A stretch of DNA of 64,000 bases from CADCVT01 sp036389155 (GTDB lineage: Bacteria; Actinomycetota; Thermoleophilia; Solirubrobacterales; Solirubrobacteraceae). How positions within the stretch are numbered: the first letter of the stretch is position 1; each line of letters opens with the position of its first letter. The stretch lies in contig DASVQN010000017.1 of NCBI GenBank assembly GCA_036389155.1, positions 1 through 64,000 of the forward strand, read 5' to 3'. Of this stretch, positions 1 to 7,713 are shown piece after piece. The notes beneath the pieces are model-generated. The model did not search any database and was not told where the DNA came from. It saw only the letters and a list, made by a program, of their open reading frames with translations. The position numbers were made by a program, and so were the translations under genes.

Positions 1-214
1 CGCCGTCGCCGACGTCGAGCGCCGCGATGTCGAGGCACAGCCGGCACAGGACGCACTCGTCCACGTTCTCGGCGACGATCTCCACGCCTCCGCCCTGCGT
101 CTGGCGGTAGATGTCGACCGGGCACACCTGGCTCAGGTGGACGGCCAGCTCGGGCTCCCGCGCGACCGCCTCGTCCTCGACCTCGATGCCGATGAAGATC
201 CCGTCGGTCCTCAT
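1..214 (-). CDS. FixX-like ferredoxin (partial, C-terminus beyond window)
   Basis: The first 71 codons of a small iron-sulfur protein that runs off the window edge. Seen in the translation: Cys31 in a CPVDIY motif, then Cys54, Cys57 and Cys60 in CVLCRLC, enough for one [4Fe-4S] cluster. A Cys-Pro ahead of a CxxCxxC block resembles FixX-type ferredoxins, which pass electrons between electron-transfer flavoproteins and quinone oxidoreductases. The ATG at 214-212 overlaps the TGA of the CoA-ligase alpha gene (ATGA), so the two are probably translationally coupled. The natural partner, perhaps an ETF or FixC-like flavoprotein, would lie outside the window. The ferredoxin call is fairly firm, the FixX role is inference. 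Confidence 0.6.
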   Translation of the reverse strand, partial: MRTDGIFIGIEVEDEAVAREPELAVHLSQVCPVDIYRQTQGGGVEIVAENVDECVLCRLCLDIAALDVGDG

Positions 215-1185
215 CGCGAGCCCCCCCTGACCCACTCCGGGACGGACACGCCCGGCGGCGGCCGGTGCTGGACGTGCGGCGGGAGCTTGGACTTCATGAT
301 GTCGGGGATCTCCGAGATCTCCTCGGCGACCGTGATGCCGGCATCCGCCAGGCGCGCGATCTTCTCGGCCGCCGTGTCCTCCTTGCCCTCGACGATCGTG
401 CCGGCGTGACCGAAGCTCATGCCCGGCATCTCGTCCATGAAGCGCCCCGCCATGAACGCGACGATCGGCATGCGGCAGTCGGTGTCGATCACCCAGGCGG
501 CGAGCTCGGCCTCCATCCGCCCGCCGGGCTCGGTGTAGATGACGATGCCCTCGGTCTGCTCGTCGGCGGCGAAGAGCGGCATGAGCTCGGCATACGTCGA
601 GCCGATGATCGCGTCGCCGCCGATCGACACGGCGGTCGACTGGCCGAGCCCGGCGGCGGTCAGCGTCGAGGACATCTCGGTCGTCATGCCGCCGGAGCGG
701 CTGATGACGCCGATCGGCCCGTGCGTGTAGGCCTGCTGGGCGTTCTTCGCCGGCCCGCCGATGCCGCCCATCTTGATGACGTCGGGGACGATGATCCCGA
801 GGCAGTTCGGGCCGATGATCCGCGCGCCGCGCAGGTTGGCCAGCTCGACCATCTGCGCCACGTCCGCGCGCGGGATGCGCTCGGTGACGATGACGATCAG
901 CTTGATCCCGTTCTCGATCGCCTCGAACACCGCGTCCTTGGTGAACGCGGGGGGGACGGTCACGACCGACCCGTCGATCGGCGACCCGTGGTGCGCGACC
1001 GCCTGCTGCACGGTGTCGAAGACGGGCACGCCGTGGACGTCGCGGCCGAGGCGGCCGGGCGTCACGCCGCCGACGACCTTCGCGCCGGCGCCGTAGTCGA
1101 GGCACTCCCGCGTCAGGTTCACCGCTTCGCGGCCCGTGATGCCCTGGACGATGAACGTCGTGTTCTCGTCAACCAGAATCGACAT
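211..1185 (-). CDS. Succinate/malate-CoA ligase alpha subunit (SucD family)
   Basis: 324-residue alpha subunit of an NDP-forming acyl-CoA ligase, which interconverts a dicarboxylate plus CoA plus NTP with the acyl-CoA. An N-terminal CoA-binding Rossmann domain (residues about 1-130, with FIVQGITGREA near the start) is followed by the ligase domain. The phosphorylated catalytic histidine is His260 in MSFGHAGTIVEG. It lies 3 bp after the beta subunit in the same orientation, the usual beta-alpha order. The family includes SucD (TCA cycle) and MtkB (malate-CoA ligase) and sequence alone does not separate them. The malyl-CoA lyase gene nearby makes malate a credible substrate (inference). Confidence 0.8.
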   Translation of the reverse strand: MSILVDENTTFIVQGITGREAVNLTRECLDYGAGAKVVGGVTPGRLGRDVHGVPVFDTVQQAVAHHGSPIDGSVVTVPPAFTKDAVFEAIENGIKLIVIVTERIPRADVAQMVELANLRGARIIGPNCLGIIVPDVIKMGGIGGPAKNAQQAYTHGPIGVISRSGGMTTEMSSTLTAAGLGQSTAVSIGGDAIIGSTYAELMPLFAADEQTEGIVIYTEPGGRMEAELAAWVIDTDCRMPIVAFMAGRFMDEMPGMSFGHAGTIVEGKEDTAAEKIARLADAGITVAEEISEIPDIMKSKLPPHVQHRPPPGVSVPEWVRGGSR

Positions 1186-1188
1186 GGC

Positions 1189-2382
1189 TCAGGCCTCCAC
1201 GGCCATGCGGGCCGCCTCGTGCATCGACGTGGAGCGGTCGGCGTACCGGACGCCGTAGCGCTCCAGGATCTTGAAGCCCTCGTCCTCCCACGCGCCCGGG
1301 ATCCGGAAGATCGAGATCTTCTCCGCCGGGTCGTAGCCGAGCTCCAGGCACGCCGCGATGACGCCGCGGGCGACGATGTCGACCCGCGTGTTGGACACGA
1401 TCGACATCATCACCGCGATCTTGTCCACGCCCGGCTTCTGGAGCACGAGCTTGGCCAGGCCCTTCGCCTTCTTGACCGACGGGTTGCCGCCGATCTCGCA
1501 GTAGTTCGCCGGCTTGCCGCCGTACTTGCGCACGGCGTCGAAGAGCGTCAGCGAGCCGCCGCCGGCCCCGATGACCAGGCCGAGGTCGCCGTCGAACTCC
1601 GTGACGTTGCCCGCGACGCCGCGGTGGTCCATCGCGTCGACGGCCTCGCCCGCGATCTCGAACTCGGTGGGCTCGCGCGCCTCTCGCGTCTCCTCGTCGC
1701 CCACGCCGAGGTCCTTGAGCAGCTGCTTGTGGCGCCCGCGGGCCTCGTTCTCCATGTCCATGTGCGCGTCGAGGGCGACGAACGAGCCGTCCTCCATCTC
1801 GGCCAGCGGGTTGATCTCGGCCAGCGTCATGTCGTAGTCGACGAAGAGCTTGGCCAGGCGCGACACGATCGGCACGAGCCGCTGCAGCGGCTTGCCGGTC
1901 ACGCCGGTGGAGGCGATGACCTCCTTCGCCTCGTAGTCGCCGAAGGGCAGGATGTTCGAGAAGTGCCGGCGCCCGACCTTGTCGGGCTGCTCCTCGGCGA
2001 CCTGCTCGATGTCGATCCCGCCGACGGGCGAGAAGATGATCACCGGCTGCTTGCGGATCCCGTCCCACACGACGCCCGCGTAGTACTCCTGCTTGACGCT
2101 GGCCTTGGGGTCGACCAGCACGCCGCGCGGCATGTGGCCGTTGATCTCGAGCTGGAGGATGTCCGCGGCGTGCGCCCCGGCCTCCTCGGGCGTGTCGGCG
2201 AACTTGACGCCGCCCGCCTTCATCCGCCCGCCGGTGAGGACCTGGGACTTGATGACGGCGGGGCCGCCGATGCGCTCGGCGATCTGCTTCGCCTCCTCCG
2301 CATCTCTGGTGAACCCGTAGTCGGTGACTGGGATGCCCGCGCGTTTGACGACCTCGCGAGCCTCGTATTCGAAGAGTCTCAT
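1189..2382 (-). CDS. Succinate/malate-CoA ligase beta subunit (SucC family)
   Basis: 397-residue ATP-grasp beta subunit that pairs with the alpha subunit just downstream. The N-terminus MRLFEYEAREVVKRAG matches the start of SucC-type proteins, followed by an ATP-grasp nucleotide-binding domain (about residues 1-240) and a C-terminal ligase domain containing GAGGGSLTLFDA and EIGGNPS. Length is normal for the family. The ATG at 2382-2380 lies 10 nt after a TAGGGT hexamer, supporting this start. It is the first gene of a minus-strand operon with the alpha subunit and the ferredoxin. Substrate (succinate or malate) is not resolved. The context is discussed under findings. Confidence 0.8.
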   Translation of the reverse strand: MRLFEYEAREVVKRAGIPVTDYGFTRDAEEAKQIAERIGGPAVIKSQVLTGGRMKAGGVKFADTPEEAGAHAADILQLEINGHMPRGVLVDPKASVKQEYYAGVVWDGIRKQPVIIFSPVGGIDIEQVAEEQPDKVGRRHFSNILPFGDYEAKEVIASTGVTGKPLQRLVPIVSRLAKLFVDYDMTLAEINPLAEMEDGSFVALDAHMDMENEARGRHKQLLKDLGVGDEETREAREPTEFEIAGEAVDAMDHRGVAGNVTEFDGDLGLVIGAGGGSLTLFDAVRKYGGKPANYCEIGGNPSVKKAKGLAKLVLQKPGVDKIAVMMSIVSNTRVDIVARGVIAACLELGYDPAEKISIFRIPGAWEDEGFKILERYGVRYADRSTSMHEAARMAVEA

Positions 2383-2392
2383 GCGGCCGGTG

Positions 2393-2398
2393 ACCCTA
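2393..2398 (-). promoter_or_regulatory. -10-like TAGGGT upstream of CoA-ligase operon
   Basis: Minus-strand TAGGGT ends 10 nt before the ATG at 2382. TANNNT at this distance implies a transcript starting at or next to the start codon. There is no Shine-Dalgarno sequence in between. Confidence 0.4.
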
Positions 2399-2433
2399 CA
2401 GAACGGGCCGTGTTGGCCGATGTTTCCTGGCGA

Positions 2434-3321
2434 ATGCGCCGCGCGCTGGTCATCCTGACCGCGGTGGCCGCGATGACCGGCACCGCTGATGCCGCCGCGC
2501 CCGTGCGCGGAGGGGCTCTCTGCTGGGACTTCGACCGCGTGGGGACCGACAGCGCGGACCACATCGAGGGGACCTCCGGGCCCGAGCACGTCGCCGCCTA
2601 CGCGGGCGACGACGAGGTGCTGGCGTTCGGCGGCGACGACTGCGTGGCCGCGGGGGCGGGCGACGACGTCCTGCACCTGGGGCCGGGGAACGACGAGGCG
2701 GCCGCGGGCGCGGGCGCCGACGCCGTCTTCGGCGGGCCGGGGAACGACGTCCTGCTGCCCGGCCTCGGCGCCGACCGCGTCGAAGGCGGAGAGGGCGACG
2801 ACCTGATCCGCTCCGAGCCCGGCGACGGCGGTGCGGACCGGCTCGACGCCGGCCCGGGCGACGACGTCGTGCGCGCCGTGAACGGCGGCGCCGACACGGT
2901 CCTCTGCGGCCCCGGGTACGACGTCGTGATCGTCGACCGCGCCGACGCCGTGACCGAGTGCGAGCGGGTCGTCGTCGCGCGGCGGCCGGCGGTCGAGGCG
3001 CGGACGCTGCGGACCGGCCTGCGCCCGGCGTTCTCGTTGCGGTGGCGGCGCGGCGAGGTCGCCGCGGCGGACGTGACGGTCACGGTGACGCAGCGGCCCT
3101 CGCCGCGCCCGGGCTGCGCGGTCGGCGCGTGGGAGCTGCGCGGGCGGACGCTGCGCTGGCGCGGCCGGCTCGGCGCCTGCCCCGGCGAGTACGCCTTCGC
3201 GCTGACGGCGACGGCGGGGCGCGACGCCCCGCCGGCCGCCTGCGAGCGCCTGCTCGGCGCGCCGCCCGCGGGCTGCGCGCCGGCAGAGCAGCTCGGCGCG
3301 GTGGTCGTCCCGGTCCGTTAG
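2434..3321 (+). CDS. Secreted RTX-like calcium-binding repeat protein
   Basis: 295-residue protein with a signal peptide (MRRALVILTAVAAMTG, Ala-rich cleavage region). It then has glycine/aspartate nonapeptide repeats of the RTX type at about residues 45-140, for example GGDD, GAGDDVLHLGPGND and GGPGNDVLL. These fold into calcium-binding parallel beta-rolls in known proteins. The C-terminal half (about 165-295) is not a repeat and carries several cysteines. The ATG at 2434 is chosen because it starts the signal peptide. An in-frame GTG at 2410 would put charged residues ahead of it. It ends in TTAG, shared with the stop of the convergent oxidase gene. No enzymatic domain was recognised. Confidence 0.75.
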   Translation: MRRALVILTAVAAMTGTADAAAPVRGGALCWDFDRVGTDSADHIEGTSGPEHVAAYAGDDEVLAFGGDDCVAAGAGDDVLHLGPGNDEAAAGAGADAVFGGPGNDVLLPGLGADRVEGGEGDDLIRSEPGDGGADRLDAGPGDDVVRAVNGGADTVLCGPGYDVVIVDRADAVTECERVVVARRPAVEARTLRTGLRPAFSLRWRRGEVAAADVTVTVTQRPSPRPGCAVGAWELRGRTLRWRGRLGACPGEYAFALTATAGRDAPPAACERLLGAPPAGCAPAEQLGAVVVPVR

Positions 3322-4703
3322 GCGGCCGCCCGCCTCGCGGCCGCCTCCGCGGGCACGTGGTGGTTGCCGCGGAACACGTCGGCCGGGTCGTAGAGGGCCT
3401 TCACGCGCTGCAGCCGCGCCCACGTCTCCTCGTCGAAGAACGCCCGGGGGTCGCTCGGCTCCTCGACGAAGTTCGGGTAGTAGCCGGCGGCGTACGGGCC
3501 CATGCTCGTGTGCAGGGCGTTGAGCGCGGCGTGGATGGTCGCCGCCGAGTCCTCGTCGACCGGCACCCCGAGCGCGAACAGCGCAATCTCGCCGGGCAGC
3601 GTCGCCCGCGCGCCCGCGCCGGGCGCCTTGCGGGCCAGCGCCCCGCCCATGTGCCGCAGCTGGAGCATCGCGACCGAGGTGCCGGCCGGCGCGCCGGGCC
3701 CGACGACGTCGAGCACGGCGTCGACGGCCTCCGCCGGCAGCCCGGAGAGCTGCCGCGTGGTGCTGGCGATCGGGAGCGGGTCGGGCGGGTCCATCGCGAG
3801 ATCGCCCAGCTCGATCGGCGGCACCATCGCGAAGGTGTCGAGCGACGGGCCGAGGTCGCGGACGGGGCGCAGGAGCTCGCGGCCCTCGGCCTCGGTGCCC
3901 AGGTGGGCGCCCATGAGGACGGCGAACGACCCGCCGCGCGCGAACTCGGGCACGAACGGCGCGTCCGGGAAGTGCAGCAGCGACGCCCACGTCATCGTCT
4001 CCTCGGGCAGCGCCGGCAGCAGCTCGCGCCACGTGTGGAGCAGCTCGCCGGCGCGCTCGAACGGGAAGAACATCGCGCCCGCGTACAGCTCCTCGACGGG
4101 GTAGACGGCGAACTCGATCGCGGTGACGACGCCGAAGCTCCCGCCGCCGCCGCGCAGCGCCCAGAACAGCTCGGGCTCGTGGTCGGCGTCGGCGCGGACG
4201 AAGTGGCCGTCGGCCGTCACGAGCTCCATCGCCGTGACGCTGTTGGTCTGCAGGCCGTACTTGCGCGCGAGCCAGCCCATGCCGCCGCCGAGCGAGTAGC
4301 CGGCGATGCCGACGTCGGGCGACGAGCCGTGCAGCCCGGCGAGCCCCTGCTCGGAGAGGAGCGGCGAGACGCGCTCCCACTTCACGCCGGCGCCGACGCG
4401 CACGCGCAGCGCCGCGCGGTCGATCGAGATCTCCTGCAGCTCGCGGACGTTGACGAGGATCGTGTCCTCGAGGTCGACGAGCGGCCCGGCGTTGTGGCCG
4501 GTCGCCTGCGGGGCGATCCGCAGGCCGTGGGCACGGGCGTAGCGGACGAGCGCCATGACGTCGTGCACGTCGATGGGGAACGCGACGGCGGCGGGGCGGA
4601 TGTCGAGCGTGACGTTGAACGCCTGCCGCGCGGCGGCCCAGTCGGGGTCCTGCGGGCCGACGGCGCGGCCCTTGATGATCGTGTTCAGCCTGGTCGTGAG
4701 CAT
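3318..4703 (-). CDS. FAD-linked oxidase, berberine-bridge-enzyme family
   Basis: 461-residue flavoprotein oxidase of the PCMH/BBE type. The FAD-binding domain holds His70 in PQATGHNAG, at the position that carries the 8-alpha-histidyl FAD bond in the family, and the GYSLGGGMGWLARKYG loop. The C-terminus has the BBE motif region (GYYPNFVEEP and YDPADVFRGNHH). The residue that is Cys in bicovalent members appears to be Ser in GLHGSSPDVG, so only one covalent flavin link is expected. The ATG at 4703 follows from the family start. It is divergent from the LuxR-type regulator gene, which may control it. Substrate is unknown; relatives oxidise sugars, alkaloids and other alcohols. Confidence 0.8.
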   Translation of the reverse strand: MLTTRLNTIIKGRAVGPQDPDWAAARQAFNVTLDIRPAAVAFPIDVHDVMALVRYARAHGLRIAPQATGHNAGPLVDLEDTILVNVRELQEISIDRAALRVRVGAGVKWERVSPLLSEQGLAGLHGSSPDVGIAGYSLGGGMGWLARKYGLQTNSVTAMELVTADGHFVRADADHEPELFWALRGGGGSFGVVTAIEFAVYPVEELYAGAMFFPFERAGELLHTWRELLPALPEETMTWASLLHFPDAPFVPEFARGGSFAVLMGAHLGTEAEGRELLRPVRDLGPSLDTFAMVPPIELGDLAMDPPDPLPIASTTRQLSGLPAEAVDAVLDVVGPGAPAGTSVAMLQLRHMGGALARKAPGAGARATLPGEIALFALGVPVDEDSAATIHAALNALHTSMGPYAAGYYPNFVEEPSDPRAFFDEETWARLQRVKALYDPADVFRGNHHVPAEAAARRAAA

Positions 4704-4771
4704 GGGCCGATGCTCGCGGCCTCCCGGCGCCGGAACCATCCCGCAAGCTGGGGGTTTTGGGTATGACGAAG

Positions 4772-4789
4772 ATCCCTCGAACAGGGGAT
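4772..4789. promoter_or_regulatory. Imperfect inverted repeat between oxidase and LuxR genes
   Basis: ATCCC (4772-4776) and GGGAT (4785-4789) flank an 8-bp spacer in the 124-bp divergent intergenic region. The placement suits an operator for the adjacent LuxR-type regulator, but the arms are short and the assignment is a guess. Confidence 0.2.
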
Positions 4790-4811
4790 AGGCAGGGCTC
4801 GCGCGCGGCGG

Positions 4812-4817
4812 TACGGT
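4812..4817 (+). promoter_or_regulatory. -10-like TACGGT upstream of LuxR-type regulator
   Basis: TACGGT ends 10 nt before the ATG at 4828 with no Shine-Dalgarno between, matching the spacing seen at many other starts in the window. Confidence 0.35.
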
Positions 4818-4827
4818 CCCTCGTGAC

Positions 4828-5898
4828 ATGGCTCACGATCTGCGAAACGGGGAAGGCGCGCTCCGCGAGATGGAGCGCCTCTCGGACGCCGGCCTCACGG
4901 CCCAGGAGCTGCTGACCGAGGCCGGGCGCGTCATCGACCGGGTCGTGCCGTCCGATGGCTACTTCCTCGGCGCGACCGATCCGGAGACGTCGCTGTGCAT
5001 CGGGGCGGGCGTGGTCCACGACCTGCCGCTCGAGATGTGCCAGCCCACCTGGGACCATGAGTTCCTGGTCCCGGACTACATGAAGTTCAGCGACATCGGC
5101 CGCAGCGGCCGCTTCGTCGCCGACGTCCACGAGGAGACCGGCGGCAACCCGGACCGCTCGCCGCGCTGGCGCGAGGTCCTCGCCCCGCAGGGGTTCGTCT
5201 CGGAGGTGCGAGCGACGTTCACGGCCGGCGACTCGATGTGGGGCGTCGCCCAGATCGACCGCCTCGGCGACGCGCCGCGCTTCTCCGACCTCGAGAAGGC
5301 GTGGCTGGCCCAGGCGGCTCCGATGCTGGCCCGCGGGCTGCGCCGCGCGATGGTCGCCCACGAGCCCGTCGCGCCCTCGGCTCGCGGCCCGGGCGTGCTG
5401 CTGCTCGACCCGGCGTGCAACGTCGTGTCGGCGACCAGCGAGGCGGCCGCCTGGCTGGACGACATCGACGGCGTGCCGACGGGGCTGCCGCTCCCGCTCG
5501 AGGCGAGCGCCTACGCGTCGCGCGTGCGGGGCACGCCCGCCGGCGCGCCGGTCCCGAGCGGCCGTGTGCGGACGCGCAACGGCGTGTGGCTGCTCCTGCA
5601 CGGCTCGCTGCTCGAGGGCACCGACCAGCTCGCCGTAGTGATCGAGCCGGCGAAGGCCGCCGACGTCGCCCCGCTCATCGTCGAGGCCTACGGCCTGAGC
5701 CAGCGCGAGGTCGACGTGACGAAGCTCATCGCGCGCGGCCTCGGCACGTCCGAGATCGCGGCAACGCTCTTCCTCTCGCCGCACACCGTGCGCGACCACG
5801 TCAAGTCCGTCTTCGAGAAGGCCGGCGTGTCGAGCCGCGGCGAGCTGGTGGCGAAGGTGTTCGCCGACCACTACTCGCCGGTCCTCGAGCACGCCTAG
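4828..5898 (+). CDS. LuxR-family transcriptional regulator
   Basis: 356-residue cytoplasmic regulator. The C-terminus (about residues 285-345) is a LuxR/GerE helix-turn-helix: GLSQREVDVTKLIARGLG followed by TSEIAATLFLSPHTVRDHV. The N-terminal 200 residues resemble a GAF-like sensor but have no cofactor or ligand motif I can name. No receiver domain or AAA ATPase is present. It is divergent from the FAD-linked oxidase with 124 bp between starts, a layout typical of a regulator and its target. The stop codon shares CTAG (5895-5898) with the stop of the convergent lyase gene, leaving no room for a terminator. Confidence 0.75.
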   Translation: MAHDLRNGEGALREMERLSDAGLTAQELLTEAGRVIDRVVPSDGYFLGATDPETSLCIGAGVVHDLPLEMCQPTWDHEFLVPDYMKFSDIGRSGRFVADVHEETGGNPDRSPRWREVLAPQGFVSEVRATFTAGDSMWGVAQIDRLGDAPRFSDLEKAWLAQAAPMLARGLRRAMVAHEPVAPSARGPGVLLLDPACNVVSATSEAAAWLDDIDGVPTGLPLPLEASAYASRVRGTPAGAPVPSGRVRTRNGVWLLLHGSLLEGTDQLAVVIEPAKAADVAPLIVEAYGLSQREVDVTKLIARGLGTSEIAATLFLSPHTVRDHVKSVFEKAGVSSRGELVAKVFADHYSPVLEHA

Positions 5899-6959
5899 AC
5901 CGAGGCGGGCTCCAGCTCGTACGCCTCGGCGAGCTCGGGGTCCTTGCGCGCCAGCATCTCGGCGAGGTCGACCATGACCTTGCACTGCTTCCACGTGGCG
6001 TCGTCCTGCATCTTGCCGTCGATCATGTGGACGCCGCGCCCGTCGGGGATCGCCTCGATGACCTTCTTGGCGAACAGGACCTCCTCCGGGTCCGGCGAGA
6101 AGACCTTCTTGGCGATGTCGACCTGCACGGGGTGCAGTGACCACGCGCCGACGCAGCCGAGCAGGAAGGCGGCGCGGAACTGCGTCTCGCAGCCGACGGT
6201 GTCCTTGATGTCGCCGTACGGGCCGTAGAAGGCCAGCAGCCCGGCGCTCGTGCAGGCATCCACCATCCTGGCGATCGAGTAGTGCCACGGGTCCTGCATG
6301 TACGACGCCCGGCTGGCGTCGACCTCGCCGTTGGGCGGGTCCTCGATCGTGCGGTAGCCCGGGTGCCCGCCGCCGACGCGCGTCGTCTTCATGCGCCGGG
6401 ACGCCGCGAGGTCGGCCGGGCCGAAGCTCATGCCCTGCATGCGCGGGCTCGCGGTCGCGATCTCCTCGAGGTTCACGACGCCCATCCCCGTCTCGAGGAT
6501 GGCGTGGACGAGGATCGGCTTGGACAGCCCGGCCTTCGCCTCGAGCTGCGCGAGGAGGCGGTCGACGTAGTGGATGTCCCACGGCCCTTCGACCTTGGGG
6601 ACCATGATCACGTCGAGCTTGTCGCCGATCTCCGTGACGACCTTGTAGAGGTCGTCCAGCACCCAGGGTGACTCGAGCGAGTTGACGCGCGTCCACAGCT
6701 GCGTGTCGCCGAGGTCCATCTCGCGGCCGACGCGGATCAGGCCCTCGCGCGCGGCCTCCTTGCGCTCGACCGGGATCGCGTCCTCCAGGTTGCCGAGCAG
6801 GATGTCGACCTTCGTGGCGAGGTCGGGCGCCTTCGCGACCATCTTCTCGTTGGAGAAGTCCAGGAAGTGGATCATCCGCGAGGGCAGGAACGGCACTTCG
6901 CGGACCGGCTCGGGAGCGTCGATGGCGAGGGGCTTGGAGAAGTCGCGAGGGTTGCGCAT
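5895..6959 (-). CDS. mcl: HpcH/HpaI-CitE family malyl-CoA/beta-methylmalyl-CoA lyase
   Basis: 354-residue TIM-barrel lyase of the CitE/HpcH family. Characteristic segments are NLEDAIPVERKEAAR, WTRVNSLESPW (active-site Arg), ILETGMGVVNLEEIA (metal Glu) and MSFGPADLAASRR (metal Asp). The length is close to L-malyl-CoA/beta-methylmalyl-CoA lyases (roughly 320-350 residues) and longer than citrate lyase beta subunits. These enzymes cleave beta-methylmalyl-CoA to glyoxylate plus propionyl-CoA and join glyoxylate to acetyl-CoA. The next gene upstream, divergent by 38 bp, is a MaoC hydratase, the preceding step of the ethylmalonyl-CoA pathway. The ATG at 6959 is preceded by TAGGAT. The family call is strong, the exact substrate is inferred from context. 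Confidence 0.75.
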   Translation of the reverse strand: MRNPRDFSKPLAIDAPEPVREVPFLPSRMIHFLDFSNEKMVAKAPDLATKVDILLGNLEDAIPVERKEAAREGLIRVGREMDLGDTQLWTRVNSLESPWVLDDLYKVVTEIGDKLDVIMVPKVEGPWDIHYVDRLLAQLEAKAGLSKPILVHAILETGMGVVNLEEIATASPRMQGMSFGPADLAASRRMKTTRVGGGHPGYRTIEDPPNGEVDASRASYMQDPWHYSIARMVDACTSAGLLAFYGPYGDIKDTVGCETQFRAAFLLGCVGAWSLHPVQVDIAKKVFSPDPEEVLFAKKVIEAIPDGRGVHMIDGKMQDDATWKQCKVMVDLAEMLARKDPELAEAYELEPASV

Positions 6960-6968
6960 ACGCCACGA

Positions 6969-6974
6969 ATCCTA
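6969..6974 (-). promoter_or_regulatory. -10-like TAGGAT upstream of mcl
   Basis: Minus-strand TAGGAT ends 9 nt before the mcl ATG. The whole divergent intergenic region with the MaoC gene is only 38 bp. Confidence 0.4.
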
Positions 6975-6997
6975 GGCGTACGCCATCCTCCTCGGTC

Positions 6998-7558
6998 ATG
7001 AGCCACGACTTCACCACGGAACAGAGAGAGCGCGAAGCGTCCGGAGCCCACGCCTACGGGCGCTACCTCGAGGAGTTCGAGGAGGGCGCGATCTACAAGC
7101 ACTGGCCGGCCAAGACCGTGACCGAGGCGGACGACCACCTGTTCTGCCTGATCACGATGAACCACCACCCGCTGCACATCAACGACGTCTACGCGGGGCA
7201 GTCGCAGCAGGGCCGCAACGTCGTCGTCGGGCCGCTCGTCTACTCGCTCGCGCTCGGCATGTCGGTTTCCGACGTCAGCGGCAAGGCGATCGCGAACCTG
7301 GCCACCGAGGAGCTCTCGCACCCCGCTCCGGTGTTCCACGGCGACACGCTGTTCGTGGAGTCCGAGGTGCTCGAGAAGCGCGAGTCGCGCTCCAAGCCCG
7401 ACCGCGGCACCGTCAAGGTCCACACCCGCGTCTTCAACCAGGACGGGACGCTCGTGGCCGAGTTCAAGCGGCTCGTGCTCGTCCCGCGCAAGAACCCGGG
7501 CGACGGCAACGCCCCCGCCGAGCAGGGCGAGGGCGTCGGCGCGCCGTCGGGTGGCTGA
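6998..7558 (+). CDS. MaoC-family hydratase, probable mesaconyl-CoA hydratase
   Basis: 186-residue single hot-dog-fold MaoC protein. The hydratase core is visible as FCLITMNHHPLHINDVYA (about residues 48-65) followed by GRNVVVGPLVYSLALGMSV. The catalytic His is kept, but the residue five before it, Asp in typical R-hydratases, is Asn here (NHHPLH). Divergent pairing with a CitE-type malyl/methylmalyl-CoA lyase fits actinobacterial ethylmalonyl-CoA loci, where a short MaoC protein is the candidate for mesaconyl-CoA to beta-methylmalyl-CoA. The better known proteobacterial and Chloroflexus enzymes are about twice as long. The C-terminal 20 residues are a Gly/Pro-rich tail. The family is certain, the reaction is inferred. 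Confidence 0.7.
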   Translation: MSHDFTTEQREREASGAHAYGRYLEEFEEGAIYKHWPAKTVTEADDHLFCLITMNHHPLHINDVYAGQSQQGRNVVVGPLVYSLALGMSVSDVSGKAIANLATEELSHPAPVFHGDTLFVESEVLEKRESRSKPDRGTVKVHTRVFNQDGTLVAEFKRLVLVPRKNPGDGNAPAEQGEGVGAPSGG

Positions 7559-7713
7559 CGCAACCTGCGTCTCACACCGGCTTCCGCAATACCGTGGGGG
7601 CAGGAACCGACTCGACGGACCCTGCTCGTGTCAAGTGTTGCGTGCTGCCGGGTACGTAAGACTGTTGCCTTTCCGGCCCGAACTTTGAGCCTGCCTTGGG
7701 AGTTGAAGAACGA
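7559..7713 (+). promoter_or_regulatory. Leader/promoter region of PEPCK gene
   Basis: One of the longest non-coding stretches in the window (155 bp), clearly richer in A and T than its flanks around 7630-7690, as expected for a conventional promoter with a 5' leader. I could not place a convincing -35/-10 pair or a known riboswitch in it. A weak purine-rich run (GGGAG then GAAGAA) precedes the GTG at 7714. Confidence 0.3.

Noticed and set aside
1189..7017. A minus-strand open frame of about 5.8 kb.
   Set aside because: It is open only because of very high GC. Its 3' part is the real beta subunit; the rest is antisense to or out of frame with recognised genes and has Arg/Ala-rich shadow composition.
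7696..7713. TTG at 7696 as the PEPCK start.
   Set aside because: The GTG at 7714 has purines upstream and gives a normal length. Six extra residues have no family support.
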